Positions 25,546 through 34,401 of a stretch of DNA of 64,000 nucleotides are shown here, in pieces; position 1 is the stretch's first letter, and each line of letters opens with the position of its first letter. The notes under the pieces were generated by a model that was given only the letters and a program-made list of their open reading frames with translations, was not told where the DNA came from and did no database searches. Source of the DNA: Haloparvum alkalitolerans (GTDB taxonomy: Archaea > Halobacteriota > Halobacteria > Halobacteriales > Haloferacaceae); assembly GCF_050122995.1 (NCBI RefSeq), contig NZ_JBNLIA010000011.1, forward strand, positions 1-64,000, in the 5' to 3' direction. The translations under genes and the position numbers were made by a program.

Positions 25546-26844
25546 ATGAGCACTGACGACGACATCGACACGCCACCCGACGACGAGGAGCGGCACAGGC
25601 GACTCCTCGACGAGACCGACTACGACACGGACCTCGGGCTGGAGCTCGCGCGGGACGCTCAGCGCGTCACCGCCGGCGAGTTGAGCGAGGCCGCGTTCTA
25701 CCGGCGCTACCACGACCGGATCGTCGAGGAGTTCGAGGTGGACGACCGCGAGATCGACCTCCCCGACCCCGACGCGCTCGCCGCGGGCGAGGGGGGCGAC
25801 GCCGGCGGCGACGGGAGCGGCGGCGCAGAAAGCGAGGGCTTCCTCGACCGCCTCGGGGACGCGCTGGAGGGCTTCGACCCCGACGACGAGGAGTCCCGGC
25901 GCTCCGTGATGAAGAAGGGGGCCGCCGCGGGCGCGCTCGCACTCGGCGGGCTCGGAAGCACCGGCGGCGCCGGAGGCGGTGACGGGGGCCCGCCCGGCGC
26001 GGCCGCCGCCCAGGAGGAGGACGGCGACGGCACTCGCTGGGGGATGACGATCAACCTCAACAACTGCGACGGCTGCCTCGCCTGCATGGTCGCCTGCGAC
26101 CAGGAGCACAACCTCTCGCGCGGCGCCAACTGGATGTACGTCTTCGCCTTCGAGGACGAGAATCAGGGCGAGGAGACGAACTTCCTCCCGCGAACCTGCC
26201 AGCACTGCACGGACTCGCCGTGTACGAAGGTGTGTCCGGTCGGCGCCCGCCACACTCGCGAGGAGGACGGCCTCGTGCTGACGGACTACGACATCTGCAT
26301 CGGCTGCCGCTACTGCGAGGTGTCGTGTCCCTACGGCGTCAACTACTTCCAGTGGGGCGAGCCCGACGTGCCCGAGTCGGAGATCGACGACGACCACCAG
26401 ATCGACGACCGCGGCCGGTGGGTCGGCTCCCGGCCGCCCGAGGGCGTCATGGGCAAGTGCACCTTCTGCGTCGACAGACAGGACGGCCAGATGGGCGAGG
26501 AGAAGATCGGCACCACCGCCTGCGAGGAGGCGTGCACGATGGACGCCATCCACTTCGGCGACCTGAACGACCCGGAGAGCCCGCCGAACCGGCACCTCCG
26601 GGAGTACCGCGAGTCGCAGGAGAACGACCAGTCGGACTACCCGAACCGGAAGGAGCACACCGTCTCCACGTTCCAGCTGCTGGAGGAGCGCGGCACCGAC
26701 CCCAACGTCACCTTCGTCGGCAACGCGCCCTCGCAGGACGCCCGGCAGGTCGACGGCCCCGTCACCTACGAGGAGATGGGCCTGACCGACGACCGGAAGG
26801 AGGTGCTCGATCAGGGCGCCGCCGCGGGAGGTGAGACGGCGTGA
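25546..26844 (+). CDS. Four-cluster 4Fe-4S electron transfer subunit with N-terminal domain
   Basis: 432 residues. Residues 1-110 form an acidic helical domain found in haloarchaeal 4Fe-4S proteins. A Tat-like SRRSVMKKG plus Ala/Gly-rich run (118-140) is internal, not at the N-terminus. The ferredoxin part begins at C174/C177/C180/C184 (CDGCLACMVAC). CQHCTDSPCTKVC, CIGCRYCEVSC and CTFC...CEEAC follow, the four clusters of DmsB/NrfC/PsrB subunits. It pairs with the NrfD-type membrane subunit (GTGA overlap). It would pass electrons between a membrane quinone pool and an unseen catalytic subunit. Confidence 0.85.
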   Translation: MSTDDDIDTPPDDEERHRRLLDETDYDTDLGLELARDAQRVTAGELSEAAFYRRYHDRIVEEFEVDDREIDLPDPDALAAGEGGDAGGDGSGGAESEGFLDRLGDALEGFDPDDEESRRSVMKKGAAAGALALGGLGSTGGAGGGDGGPPGAAAAQEEDGDGTRWGMTINLNNCDGCLACMVACDQEHNLSRGANWMYVFAFEDENQGEETNFLPRTCQHCTDSPCTKVCPVGARHTREEDGLVLTDYDICIGCRYCEVSCPYGVNYFQWGEPDVPESEIDDDHQIDDRGRWVGSRPPEGVMGKCTFCVDRQDGQMGEEKIGTTACEEACTMDAIHFGDLNDPESPPNRHLREYRESQENDQSDYPNRKEHTVSTFQLLEERGTDPNVTFVGNAPSQDARQVDGPVTYEEMGLTDDRKEVLDQGAAAGGETA

Positions 26845-28163
26845 GCGTCGACGTGACCGGCGTCGACCGCGACACGCTCGTTCGGCCGATCCGGACGGTC
26901 TCGACGCGCTACCTCGCGGCGCTGGCCGTGGCGCTCGGCATGATCGGCGTGTGGCTGTTCTTCTACCTCCAACAGCTCCGGCACGGCCTGGTCGTCACGA
27001 ACCTCGCCGACTGGGGCTCCGGCGGCGGCGTGCCGTGGGGGCTCTACATCGGCGCGTTCATCTGGTGGGTCGGCATCGCTCACGGCGGGATCATCCTGTC
27101 GGCCGCGGTCCGGCTGCTCGGGATGGACACCTACCAGCCCGTCGCGCGGCTCGCGGAGCTGTTGACGATCGCGGCGCTGACCTGCGCGGGGATCTTCATC
27201 CTGATCCACGTCGGCCGGCCGGACCGACTCGTCACGAGCGTCATCCCGGCGTGGCCGACCCGCGTCCAGTGGTCGCCGCTGATGTGGGACGTGACGGTGA
27301 TCACCGCGTACTTCGTGCTGACCGCGACGTACCTCGGGCTGACGATCCGCTACGACCTCCACCGCCTGCGCGACCGACTGCCGAGCCGGCTCGACCCGAT
27401 CTACGACGTCCTCCTCGTCGGCTACTCCGAGACCGAGGACGCGGTCGTCGAGCGGATGGTCTGGTGGATCGCGTTCGCGATCATCATCATGGCCCCGCTG
27501 CTGCTCCACGGCGGCGTCATCCCGTGGCTGTTCGCGCTGCTGCCGTCGATGGCGGGCTGGGCCGGCGGCGTGCAGGGGCCGTCGTTCCTCTCCATCGCGC
27601 TGACCTCGGCGGTGAGCGGGATCATCATCGTCGCGGCCGCGTTCCGGTACGCGTACGGCTGGGAGGCGCTGATCCCCGACGCGGTCTTCCGCGGGCTCGG
27701 GCAGTGGCTCGGCTTCTTCAGCCTGCTGTTCCTGTGGCTCCAGCTCCAGCAGGTGATCACGGGGATCTTCGCGGCGCCGACGACGCTCCAGCACGCGACG
27801 GAGGTGAAGATCGCGACGCCGCTCTACTGGGCCGCGATCGGGGTGGTGGTCGTCGCGATGCTGTACGTCTTCGCGGCGTCGCTGCGCCCCTCGCTGTTCA
27901 GCCTCCCGCTGCTCGTCGCGCTCTCGGTCGGCGTGCTCGCCGGGACGTTGATCGAGAAGGTGCTGTTCGTCGTCGAGGGGCTGATGCACGCGCACTTCGA
28001 CCTCTACGCGGGCGTTCCGGGCGCGTACACGCCCTCCACGGTCGAGCTGTCGGCGCTCGTCGGGACGGTGGGGATCGTGGTGCTGTTCTTCCTCGTCGTC
28101 TCGAAGGTGATCCCGGTCGTGGAACTGCACGCCATCGAGGACCACGGGGAGGTGGAGGGATGA
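26841..28163 (+). CDS. NrfD/PsrC-type membrane quinone-interacting subunit
   Basis: 440 residues from a GTG that overlaps the previous stop. Nine to ten membrane helices. The segment WGLYIGAFIWWVGIAHGG in helix 2 is the NrfD family signature. Hydrophobic helices span about 25-45, 60-85, 98-120, 130-155, 200-225, 240-260, 280-305, 320-340, 350-375 and 400-425. It oxidises or reduces menaquinone and exchanges electrons with the Fe-S subunit. Confidence 0.87.
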   Translation: MSVDVTGVDRDTLVRPIRTVSTRYLAALAVALGMIGVWLFFYLQQLRHGLVVTNLADWGSGGGVPWGLYIGAFIWWVGIAHGGIILSAAVRLLGMDTYQPVARLAELLTIAALTCAGIFILIHVGRPDRLVTSVIPAWPTRVQWSPLMWDVTVITAYFVLTATYLGLTIRYDLHRLRDRLPSRLDPIYDVLLVGYSETEDAVVERMVWWIAFAIIIMAPLLLHGGVIPWLFALLPSMAGWAGGVQGPSFLSIALTSAVSGIIIVAAAFRYAYGWEALIPDAVFRGLGQWLGFFSLLFLWLQLQQVITGIFAAPTTLQHATEVKIATPLYWAAIGVVVVAMLYVFAASLRPSLFSLPLLVALSVGVLAGTLIEKVLFVVEGLMHAHFDLYAGVPGAYTPSTVELSALVGTVGIVVLFFLVVSKVIPVVELHAIEDHGEVEG

Positions 28164-28423
28164 CGGCTGCACTGGCTCCCCTTCTGCTCCCCCTGCTCGC
28201 CGGCTCGGCCGACTACACGTTGCCGTTCGTCGGCCCGGGGACGTACCTGATCTTCGGCATCGTCCTCCTGCCGGTGTACGTCATGGTCGGCGCGTGGTTC
28301 CTCGGTGACCCGAGCGACCGGTTCGCGAACCTGCTCGGCGTGGGCTACCTCGCCGGCCTGACGACCGTGCTGTGGGGGAGCCTGCTGGTGGCGACGCTGG
28401 TCATCGGGGCGGTGTTCTTCTGA
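28160..28423 (+). CDS. Small membrane subunit of the Fe-S/NrfD operon
   Basis: 87 residues from an ATG overlapping the nrfD-like stop (ATGA). Two to three membrane helices (about 4-16, 28-47, 58-85). No recognised family. Tight coupling implies it is a third membrane component of the same complex. Confidence 0.7.
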   Translation: MTAALAPLLLPLLAGSADYTLPFVGPGTYLIFGIVLLPVYVMVGAWFLGDPSDRFANLLGVGYLAGLTTVLWGSLLVATLVIGAVFF

Positions 28424-28450
28424 GCCCGCCCCGGCGCAGCGAGCGACCGC

Positions 28451-28674
28451 GACGCCGCACCGCCCACCGACCGCCCCCGACGCTGCACCGCCCGCCGCCC
28501 GCCCCCGACGCTGCACCGCCCGCCGCCCGCCCCCGACGCTGCACCGCCCGCCGACCGCCCCCGACGCTGCACCGCCCGCCAACCGCCCCCGACGCTGCAC
28601 CGCCCGCCGCCCGCCCCCGACGCTGCACCGCCCGCCGACCGACTCCGACCCCGCATCGCCCGCCGACCGACCGC
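28451..28674. repeat. 28-bp tandem repeat, eight units
   Basis: Eight contiguous 28-base units start at 28451, 28479, 28507, 28535, 28563, 28591, 28619 and 28647. The consensus begins GACGCTGCACCGCCC and continues GCCGCCCGCCCCC. Inner units are near-identical; the first and last two are degenerate. It lies between the membrane operon and mrp. The unit is not a multiple of 3, so it is non-coding. Confidence 0.85.
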
Positions 28675-28697
28675 GGTCCGACCGACACCACGAACCC

Positions 28698-29870
28698 ATG
28701 ACCATCACCGAAGCAGAACTGACCGAGCGGCTCCGAGCGGTAGCGGACCCCGAGAACGGCGACGACATCGTCTCGATGGGGCTCATCAACGACGTGACCG
28801 TCAGCGACGGCACCGCCGAGGTCTCGCTGGCATTCAACGCGCCCTGCGCCCCGGCGGAGATCGACATCGGCGACCGGGTCCGCGAGGTCGTCGCCGACGC
28901 CGGTCTCGATCCGGACCTGAGCGCCGGCGTCGGCGAGGCGCACGGCTTCGACCGGAGCGTGCTGCCCGGCGTCCGCAACGTGATCGCGGTCGCGTCGGGC
29001 AAGGGCGGCGTCGGCAAGACGACCGTCGCGGCGAACATCGCGGCCGGGCTCGACGAGCGGGGCGCCCGCGTCGGCATTCTCGACGCCGACGTGCACGGGC
29101 CGAACGTCCCCCGGCTGCTCCCCACCGAGAACGAGCCGGGCGTGATGCCCGACGGCGACATCGTCCCGCCGCGCTCCGACGGCGTGCTCGTGATGAGCGC
29201 CCACCACATGCTCCCGGGCGACGACCAGCCGGCCGTCCTCCGCGGGCCGATGGTGAACAACGTGATGATGAAGTTCGTCAACGAGGTGGAGTGGGGGCAG
29301 CTCGACTACCTGATCGTCGACCTCCCGCCGGGAACGGGCGACGCCTCGCTGAACCTGCTCCAGTCGCTGCCCGTCGCCGGCGTCGTCATCGTCACGACGC
29401 CACAGGAGATGGCGGTCGCGGACGCCCGCAAGGGGCTCCGTCTGTTCGAGGACCACGACGCGCCCGTGCTCGGCGTCGTCGAGAACATGGCCGCGTTCCG
29501 GTGCCCCGACTGCGGGGACACCCACGAGGTGTTCGGCGAGGGCGGCGCGGCGTCGATCCGCGACGACTACGGCGTCCCGGTGCTCTCGAAGATCCCCGTC
29601 CATCCGGACTTCGACAGCGAGGGGAGCGACGGACCCACCGTCCGCGACGACGACAGCGACGTGCAGGACGACCTGTTCGACCTCGTGGACGACGTCGCCG
29701 ACCGCGTCGGGGCGGTGACCCGCCGGCGGGTCGCGCAGCGCGTCGGTGACTGGGACGCCGGCGGAAGCGAGGGACGCGCCACCGAACGCGGCGGTTCCGA
29801 CGATCACGACGCCGAGAGGCCCGCGGCCGACGGCGGCGAGGACCCGTCGCGCTGCTCCTGCTCGGAGTGA
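28698..29870 (+). CDS. Mrp/NBP35 family Fe-S cluster carrier ATPase
   Basis: 390 residues. An N-terminal DUF59/MIP18-like domain (about 5-75) is fused to a ParA/MinD-type ATPase with the deviant Walker A GKGGVGKT (101-108) and DLPPGTGD. A CPDC pair lies in the Mrp core and a short C-terminal CSC follows a Ser/Asp/Glu-rich tail. Such proteins carry and deliver Fe-S clusters. Its position next to a polyferredoxin operon is suggestive, but the 28-bp repeats separate them. Confidence 0.88.
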   Translation: MTITEAELTERLRAVADPENGDDIVSMGLINDVTVSDGTAEVSLAFNAPCAPAEIDIGDRVREVVADAGLDPDLSAGVGEAHGFDRSVLPGVRNVIAVASGKGGVGKTTVAANIAAGLDERGARVGILDADVHGPNVPRLLPTENEPGVMPDGDIVPPRSDGVLVMSAHHMLPGDDQPAVLRGPMVNNVMMKFVNEVEWGQLDYLIVDLPPGTGDASLNLLQSLPVAGVVIVTTPQEMAVADARKGLRLFEDHDAPVLGVVENMAAFRCPDCGDTHEVFGEGGAASIRDDYGVPVLSKIPVHPDFDSEGSDGPTVRDDDSDVQDDLFDLVDDVADRVGAVTRRRVAQRVGDWDAGGSEGRATERGGSDDHDAERPAADGGEDPSRCSCSE

Positions 29871-29975
29871 CCGGCGGTCGCCTCGGGCCGGTTTTCCGGG
29901 CGGTGAGGCAGTGTGTCCCCCGGCCCGAACATCTTCGGCGGAAGCTCCGGGGTGCCGGCGTTCGAGCGTGCGCGT

Positions 29976-31334
29976 ATGGGCGCGACACGATTCACGACTC
30001 TCCTGACGGCGAGCGTCGTCGGCACGTACCTCGTCCTCGCGCTCGGCGCGACGACCGCGACGGCGGGGGAAGCGGCGGCGTCCGGGCCGCTCGCATGGGT
30101 CGCGTGGGGCCACTACGCCCTCGCGGCCGCAGTCTGGGCGCTGGTCGCCGCGACCGCCGTCTACGCGCGGCGCGAGGATCGCGCGACGGGCGTCCGTGCG
30201 GGGCTCGCGCTGGCGACGGTCGGCGTCCCGGTCCAGGGACTGGTCGGGCTGGCGGGGCGCGTCGGGGGCTTCGACGCCGCGAGGTGGGGCGTCGGCGTCG
30301 GGAGGATCCACCTCTTCGGCGGCGTCGCGGCGTTTGCCGTGCTGCTCGTCGTGCTGGTCCGACACCTCGACGCGACGGTCGCCGACCCGGACGCGACGGC
30401 GGAGGACACGCCGACCGGGGCCAGTTCCCGGCCGTCGCCGGTCGACGCGACCGCTCCGAACGGTCCCGCGGACCGCCTGCGCGCGTACCTCGCGCTGACG
30501 AAGCCGCGGCTGATGTGGCTGCTCTGCCTGCTCGCGCTCGCGGGGATGGCGCTGGCGGCGGCCACGGGCGCGGCGGTCGACGGCGTCACCGTGGTCGCGA
30601 CGCTGGCCGGCGGCGTGCTCGCGGTCGGCGCGGCCGGGACGTTCAACCACCTGTTCGAGCGCGAGCGGGACCGGAAGATGGCGCGGACCGCGGACCGGCC
30701 GGTCGCGACTGCGACGGTGCCGCCGCGGCGCGCGGCCGCGTTCGGCCTCGCGCTCGCCGCGGCGTCCCTGGGGCTGCTGTGGACGGTCGTCACCCCCCTC
30801 GCGACGCTGTTGACCGCCGGGGCGATCGTGTACTACGCCGTGGTCTACACCGTCCTGCTGAAGCCGACGACGCGCTGGAACACCGCCGTCGGGGGCGGAT
30901 CCGGCGCGCTCCCGGCGCTCATCGGCTGGGCCGCGGTGACGGGCGGGATCGGGCTCCCCGCCGTCCTGCTGGCCGGCGTCGTGGTGCTGTGGACGCCCGC
31001 GCACTTTTACAACTTCGCCATCGCGCACCGCGGGGAGTACGCCCGCGCCGACTACCCGATGCTCCCGGTCGTCGCGGGCGTCCGGGCGACGCGCCGGCGG
31101 ACCTGTTACTGGCTCGGCGCCACGCTGGTCGCGGCGGTCGCGCTCGGCGTCGTCGCGGAGTTCGGCGCGCTCTACGCCGTGACGACCGCGGGCGCCGGAG
31201 GCGTCTTCCTGCGGTCGCTCGTCCGGCAGTACGACCGAGGGACGGACGCGGCCGCCCTCCGGACGTTCTACGCGTCGAACGCCTACCTCGGGCTGCTGCT
31301 CGCGGCGGTCGTCGCCGAGGCGGTGGTGGTCTGA
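29976..31334 (+). CDS. ctaB: Heme o synthase (protoheme IX farnesyltransferase) with N-terminal membrane domain
   Basis: 452 residues from ATG 29976; a GTG at 29913 is possible. An N-terminal block of about four membrane helices (1-130), resembling half of a CtaA/COX15-type domain, is joined by an acidic linker (about 130-160) to a UbiA/CtaB domain. The first substrate motif is NHLFERERDRKMARTADRP, with Glu where the usual first Asp lies; the second is YTVLLKPTTRWN. It makes heme O for terminal oxidases. It is followed without gap by the DUF3054 gene. Confidence 0.85.
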   Translation: MGATRFTTLLTASVVGTYLVLALGATTATAGEAAASGPLAWVAWGHYALAAAVWALVAATAVYARREDRATGVRAGLALATVGVPVQGLVGLAGRVGGFDAARWGVGVGRIHLFGGVAAFAVLLVVLVRHLDATVADPDATAEDTPTGASSRPSPVDATAPNGPADRLRAYLALTKPRLMWLLCLLALAGMALAAATGAAVDGVTVVATLAGGVLAVGAAGTFNHLFERERDRKMARTADRPVATATVPPRRAAAFGLALAAASLGLLWTVVTPLATLLTAGAIVYYAVVYTVLLKPTTRWNTAVGGGSGALPALIGWAAVTGGIGLPAVLLAGVVVLWTPAHFYNFAIAHRGEYARADYPMLPVVAGVRATRRRTCYWLGATLVAAVALGVVAEFGALYAVTTAGAGGVFLRSLVRQYDRGTDAAALRTFYASNAYLGLLLAAVVAEAVVV

Positions 31335-31772
31335 ATGGCGGACGCGACCCGGACGCGACTCGCCGCACCGCGGCTCCCCCGCTCCACCGCGGTCGTCGCC
31401 GCGGTCGGCGACGCCGCCGCGATCTCGGCGTTTCTCGGCGTCGGCCTGCTCGCGCACGCGATCAACCCGATCGCGTTCCCGCGGCACGCGGCGCTGACCG
31501 CACTCCCGTTCCTGCTGGCGTGGGCGGCCGTCGCGCCGCTCGGCGGGGTGTACGCGCGCGCCGTCTCGACGGACCTCCACGCGACGACGCTCCGCGTGAC
31601 CGTCGTCTGGACGGCGACCTCGCTGTTCGGGGCCGGGCTCCGCGCGACCCCGATGCTTCCGGGCGACGCGCCGGCGACGTTCGTCCTCGTGAACGTCGGG
31701 ATCGGGCTGGCGTTCCTGCTCCCGTGGCGGCTCGCGTTCGCGGTCGCAATCCGTCGGTTCGAGGGGAAATGA
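31335..31772 (+). CDS. DUF3054 family membrane protein
   Basis: 145 residues, four membrane helices (about 22-42, 50-72, 85-105, 115-138). Motifs HAINPIAFPRHAALTALPFL and WTATSLFGAGLRATP match DUF3054. Its ATG follows the ctaB stop directly, so they are co-transcribed. Function unknown. Confidence 0.8.
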   Translation: MADATRTRLAAPRLPRSTAVVAAVGDAAAISAFLGVGLLAHAINPIAFPRHAALTALPFLLAWAAVAPLGGVYARAVSTDLHATTLRVTVVWTATSLFGAGLRATPMLPGDAPATFVLVNVGIGLAFLLPWRLAFAVAIRRFEGK

Positions 31773-32064
31773 AGGGGTTTTGCGGCTGATCTCGTCACAT
31801 CGCGTCTTCTTCCCGTTTTCCGGATGCTGGACCCCGGCTGCAGCGGCGAGCACTTCGATTCGGTGTCGTGGCGGTGCTCTTCCACTGCAGCGCGTGCGCT
31901 GTCAGCGCGCGAGCGACGCGCGCGATGTCGCCGGCGCCGACGTGAGCGCGGTACGGAGCGAACGGCGGCTCGAAACCCCACCGCTCGGACCGCCTCGTCA
32001 CCACTCCCGCTAGAAACTCCGAGGAGGGTTGCGGAGCGCGAGGGGACGCGAGCGTCGGCCGCGG
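31773..32064. other. Convergent intergenic region
   Basis: 292 bases between the convergent DUF3054 gene and the small zinc protein. It holds alternating CG-rich segments such as CAGCGCGCGAGCGACGCGCG near 31908 and an AT-richer stretch at 31773-31815 that may end the DUF3054 transcript. Nothing else is seen. Confidence 0.35.
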
Positions 32065-32271
32065 TCAGGAGGCGTCGGTAGTGCCGTCGGAACCCGCGGA
32101 GTCAGCCGCCAAATCGCCGTCCAGAAACCGCCGAAGCGCGGCCGCGCAGTCGGGACACAGCAGCACTTCGAGGTCGCCGTCGGGGTCGAGCACGTCGACC
32201 GCGCCGAACTCCTCGCCGGGGCGGATCGTCGCGCCGCAGCGGACGCAGTCGTGTGGGCGGACCAGGGTCAT
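32065..32271 (-). CDS. Small zinc-ribbon protein (DUF7558-type)
   Basis: 68 residues. Two Cys pairs, CVRC (about 9-12) and CPDC (about 36-39), form a single zinc ribbon, with an acidic Gly/Ser tail. It matches small haloarchaeal zinc-finger proteins annotated as DUF7558. Its ATG overlaps the stop of the upstream regulator (ATGA), so they are made together. Confidence 0.75.
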   Translation of the reverse strand: MTLVRPHDCVRCGATIRPGEEFGAVDVLDPDGDLEVLLCPDCAAALRRFLDGDLAADSAGSDGTTDAS

Positions 32272-33146
32272 GCGGGCGTCTCGATCGACTGGATCCGGAG
32301 TTCGGGACCGAGGACCATCTCCCGCGTGACGTTCTCGACGGTGAGCCGCACGTGGACCGTCAGCGGGTCCCTGCTCGAAACCGCCTCCTGGCGTTCGACG
32401 CGGGCGTCCCAGTGCGGCCACTCGAACAGGTCCACGCCCTCGCTCGCGAACGCGGCGACCACCTGCGGGAGCACCAGCGCGGCCCGGGAGGCGCGCGTCT
32501 GCATCCACCAGTGGCACCGCGTGCAGTCGTAGCGGAACGCGTCCGCGGAGTCGGACCACCGTAGGCTCCGGACCGGGCCGAGCGCCCGGAGCTCCACGGA
32601 GCCGGCGCAGTACGGGCAGTAGCCCTGATGGAGCGAGAGCATGTCCCGCTTGATCCGCTTGCTCGCGGTCTCGAGCAGGTTCGCGGGGAGGTCGTCGCCG
32701 AAACAGCCCCCCACCAGCACGTAGCGGACGAGCACCTCGTCACAGCTGCCACACCAGAGCCGGAAGCGATCGTTGGCGTACTCACACCGCAGCGTCCCTT
32801 CGCAGTCGTCGCCCAGACAGGGGAGGTCGGTCTCGAACGGGCCGAGGTCCTCGCGCACGCTGTACGCGCCCGCGAGGATGGCCTGATAGATGTCGATCCC
32901 CGGGCGAGTCAGGCGATACCCCGCTTCGACGCGCTCCACGAACGTGCCCCGGAGCTTCCCGAGGTGATAGGCGAACCGGCCGTTGTCCTCGACGCCCACC
33001 CGGTCCTGGAGCGCGGAGAACGGCAGCGTCACGTAGCCGTCGCCGTCCTCGGCGGGTCCGCCGAGCTCGCGCACGATGGCGAGGCGCGTCTCGTGGGCCA
33101 GCGACGCGAACCGCTCGGACGGCGTCGCCGGCCGGTCGTCGGTCAT
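32268..33146 (-). CDS. Winged-helix regulator with Cys-rich C-terminal domain (DUF7351-type)
   Basis: 292 residues. ArsR-like HTH (about 8-85, AHETRLAIVREL, GRFAYHLGKL), a linker with GIDIYQAILAGAY, then C..C pairs: CLGDDC, CGSC, CPYC, CTRC. It is clearly related to the next regulator upstream (33193-34095) and to 23509-24447. It is operonic with the small zinc protein. Effector unknown. Confidence 0.8.
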   Translation of the reverse strand: MTDDRPATPSERFASLAHETRLAIVRELGGPAEDGDGYVTLPFSALQDRVGVEDNGRFAYHLGKLRGTFVERVEAGYRLTRPGIDIYQAILAGAYSVREDLGPFETDLPCLGDDCEGTLRCEYANDRFRLWCGSCDEVLVRYVLVGGCFGDDLPANLLETASKRIKRDMLSLHQGYCPYCAGSVELRALGPVRSLRWSDSADAFRYDCTRCHWWMQTRASRAALVLPQVVAAFASEGVDLFEWPHWDARVERQEAVSSRDPLTVHVRLTVENVTREMVLGPELRIQSIETPA

Positions 33147-33192
33147 GGTTCGCTGTCGCTGTCACGAAAGTTATGACTGGCGACCGCGGAGG

Positions 33193-34095
33193 TTACCGCC
33201 CGCTACCGGCTTCGTCCGGGTCCCGCACCGCCAGCACGTCGAGTTCGCCGTCGAACGTCACGACGCGGGTGACGCCCTCGACGGTCATCGTCAGCTCCAC
33301 GCGGAGCGGGTCCTCGGACAGCACCGTCTCCTCCCACTCGTAGGCGTCGCTCCACTGCGGCACCGCGAACGTGTCGACGCCCGCGGCCGCGAACTCGCCC
33401 GCGACGGCCGGCTTGATCAGCGCCACCACGGAGGTGCGGAAGTCGATGAACCAGTGACAGCGCCGGCAGGTCCGGCGGCTGGCCACGGGGTTCCCGGCTT
33501 CGGTCGGCTCCCGAAGCCGGCGACGCTGACCGCGGTACTCGATGTCGACGGGGCCGGCGCAGTAGGGGCAGAACCCGAGCTCCATCGAGAAGGTGTCGCG
33601 CTTGAGCCGGCGGTCGGCCGCCCGCAGGAGGTCCGCGGGCAGGTCGTCACCGAACGCGTGCGGGTCGACGGGGTAGCGCACGCGGAACGCCTCGCAGCCG
33701 GCGCACTCGAGGCGGAACCGGAAGTCCTCGTAGCGACAGACGCAGTCGGCGCCGCACGCCTCCGGACAGGGGACGTCGGTCTCCAGCGGGCCGACGTCCT
33801 CGTGGTCCGCGTAGACGCCCGCCTGTATCGCCTGATACACCTGGATCCCGGGGACGCGGAGGCGGTAGCCGCGGTCGGTCCGCTCGACGAACCGTCCGAC
33901 GAGCCTGTCGAGGTGGTAGCTGAACCGGCCGCTGTCGTCGACGCCGACCCGGTCGCGGAGCTCCGAGAAGGGAAGCGCGTCGAACGAGCCCGTCCCCCCG
34001 GCGTCGCCCAGCACGCGGATCACGTCCAGCCGGGTCTCGTCGCTCAGCACGGCGAAGGCGTCCGAGACCGCGTCCACCGGAGGCTCGGTGGTCAT
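33193..34095 (-). CDS. Winged-helix regulator, paralogue of the adjacent one
   Basis: 300 residues. Same architecture as 32268-33146: HTH SDETRLDVIRVL and GRFSYHLDRLVGRFVERT, then GIQVYQAIQAGVY and Cys pairs CPEACGADC, CAGC, CPYC, CRRC. The pair lies 46 bases apart, a tandem duplication that has diverged. Start ATG 34095. Confidence 0.8.
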   Translation of the reverse strand: MTTEPPVDAVSDAFAVLSDETRLDVIRVLGDAGGTGSFDALPFSELRDRVGVDDSGRFSYHLDRLVGRFVERTDRGYRLRVPGIQVYQAIQAGVYADHEDVGPLETDVPCPEACGADCVCRYEDFRFRLECAGCEAFRVRYPVDPHAFGDDLPADLLRAADRRLKRDTFSMELGFCPYCAGPVDIEYRGQRRRLREPTEAGNPVASRRTCRRCHWFIDFRTSVVALIKPAVAGEFAAAGVDTFAVPQWSDAYEWEETVLSEDPLRVELTMTVEGVTRVVTFDGELDVLAVRDPDEAGSGR

Positions 34096-34401
34096 CCCCG
34101 GATACTGTCAGGCGAAACGGAAAAACGTACCGTGTGGGTCTGGATCGTTGCGCCGTGGAACTTGTCTGCGCCGAAACACGAGGTGAAGGGAGTTTCACCG
34201 AGACGTTATAATCCCGGCTTCGAAAGCAACGAACGCCGCGCGGGTACCGAAATCGTGTGCCTCTGACATTCCGACTCGCCCCTCGGGCGAGTCCCCGCCC
34301 GCGGCATTCCTGTCCCGCCGAGCGACCGCGTTGGTCGCTCCGGCCGTGGCGTCACGCCCGCGAGCGGTAGCGATTTACCGTCGGCGCTCGCCACTTGGAG
34401 C
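34096..34401. other. Divergent intergenic region with three hairpins
   Basis: 306 bases, no gene seen. Perfect stem-loops lie in a row: GACTCGCCC-CTC-GGGCGAGTC at 34273-34293, GAGCGACC-GCGTT-GGTCGCTC at 34320-34340, and CGGTA/TACCG at 34365-34380. They sit just upstream of the rightward gene (34402). Could be a structured leader, small RNA or protein-binding array. Confidence 0.5.

Noticed and set aside
28451..28674. 28-base units as a possible CRISPR array
   Set aside because: Units are directly contiguous without spacers, and no cas genes lie nearby.
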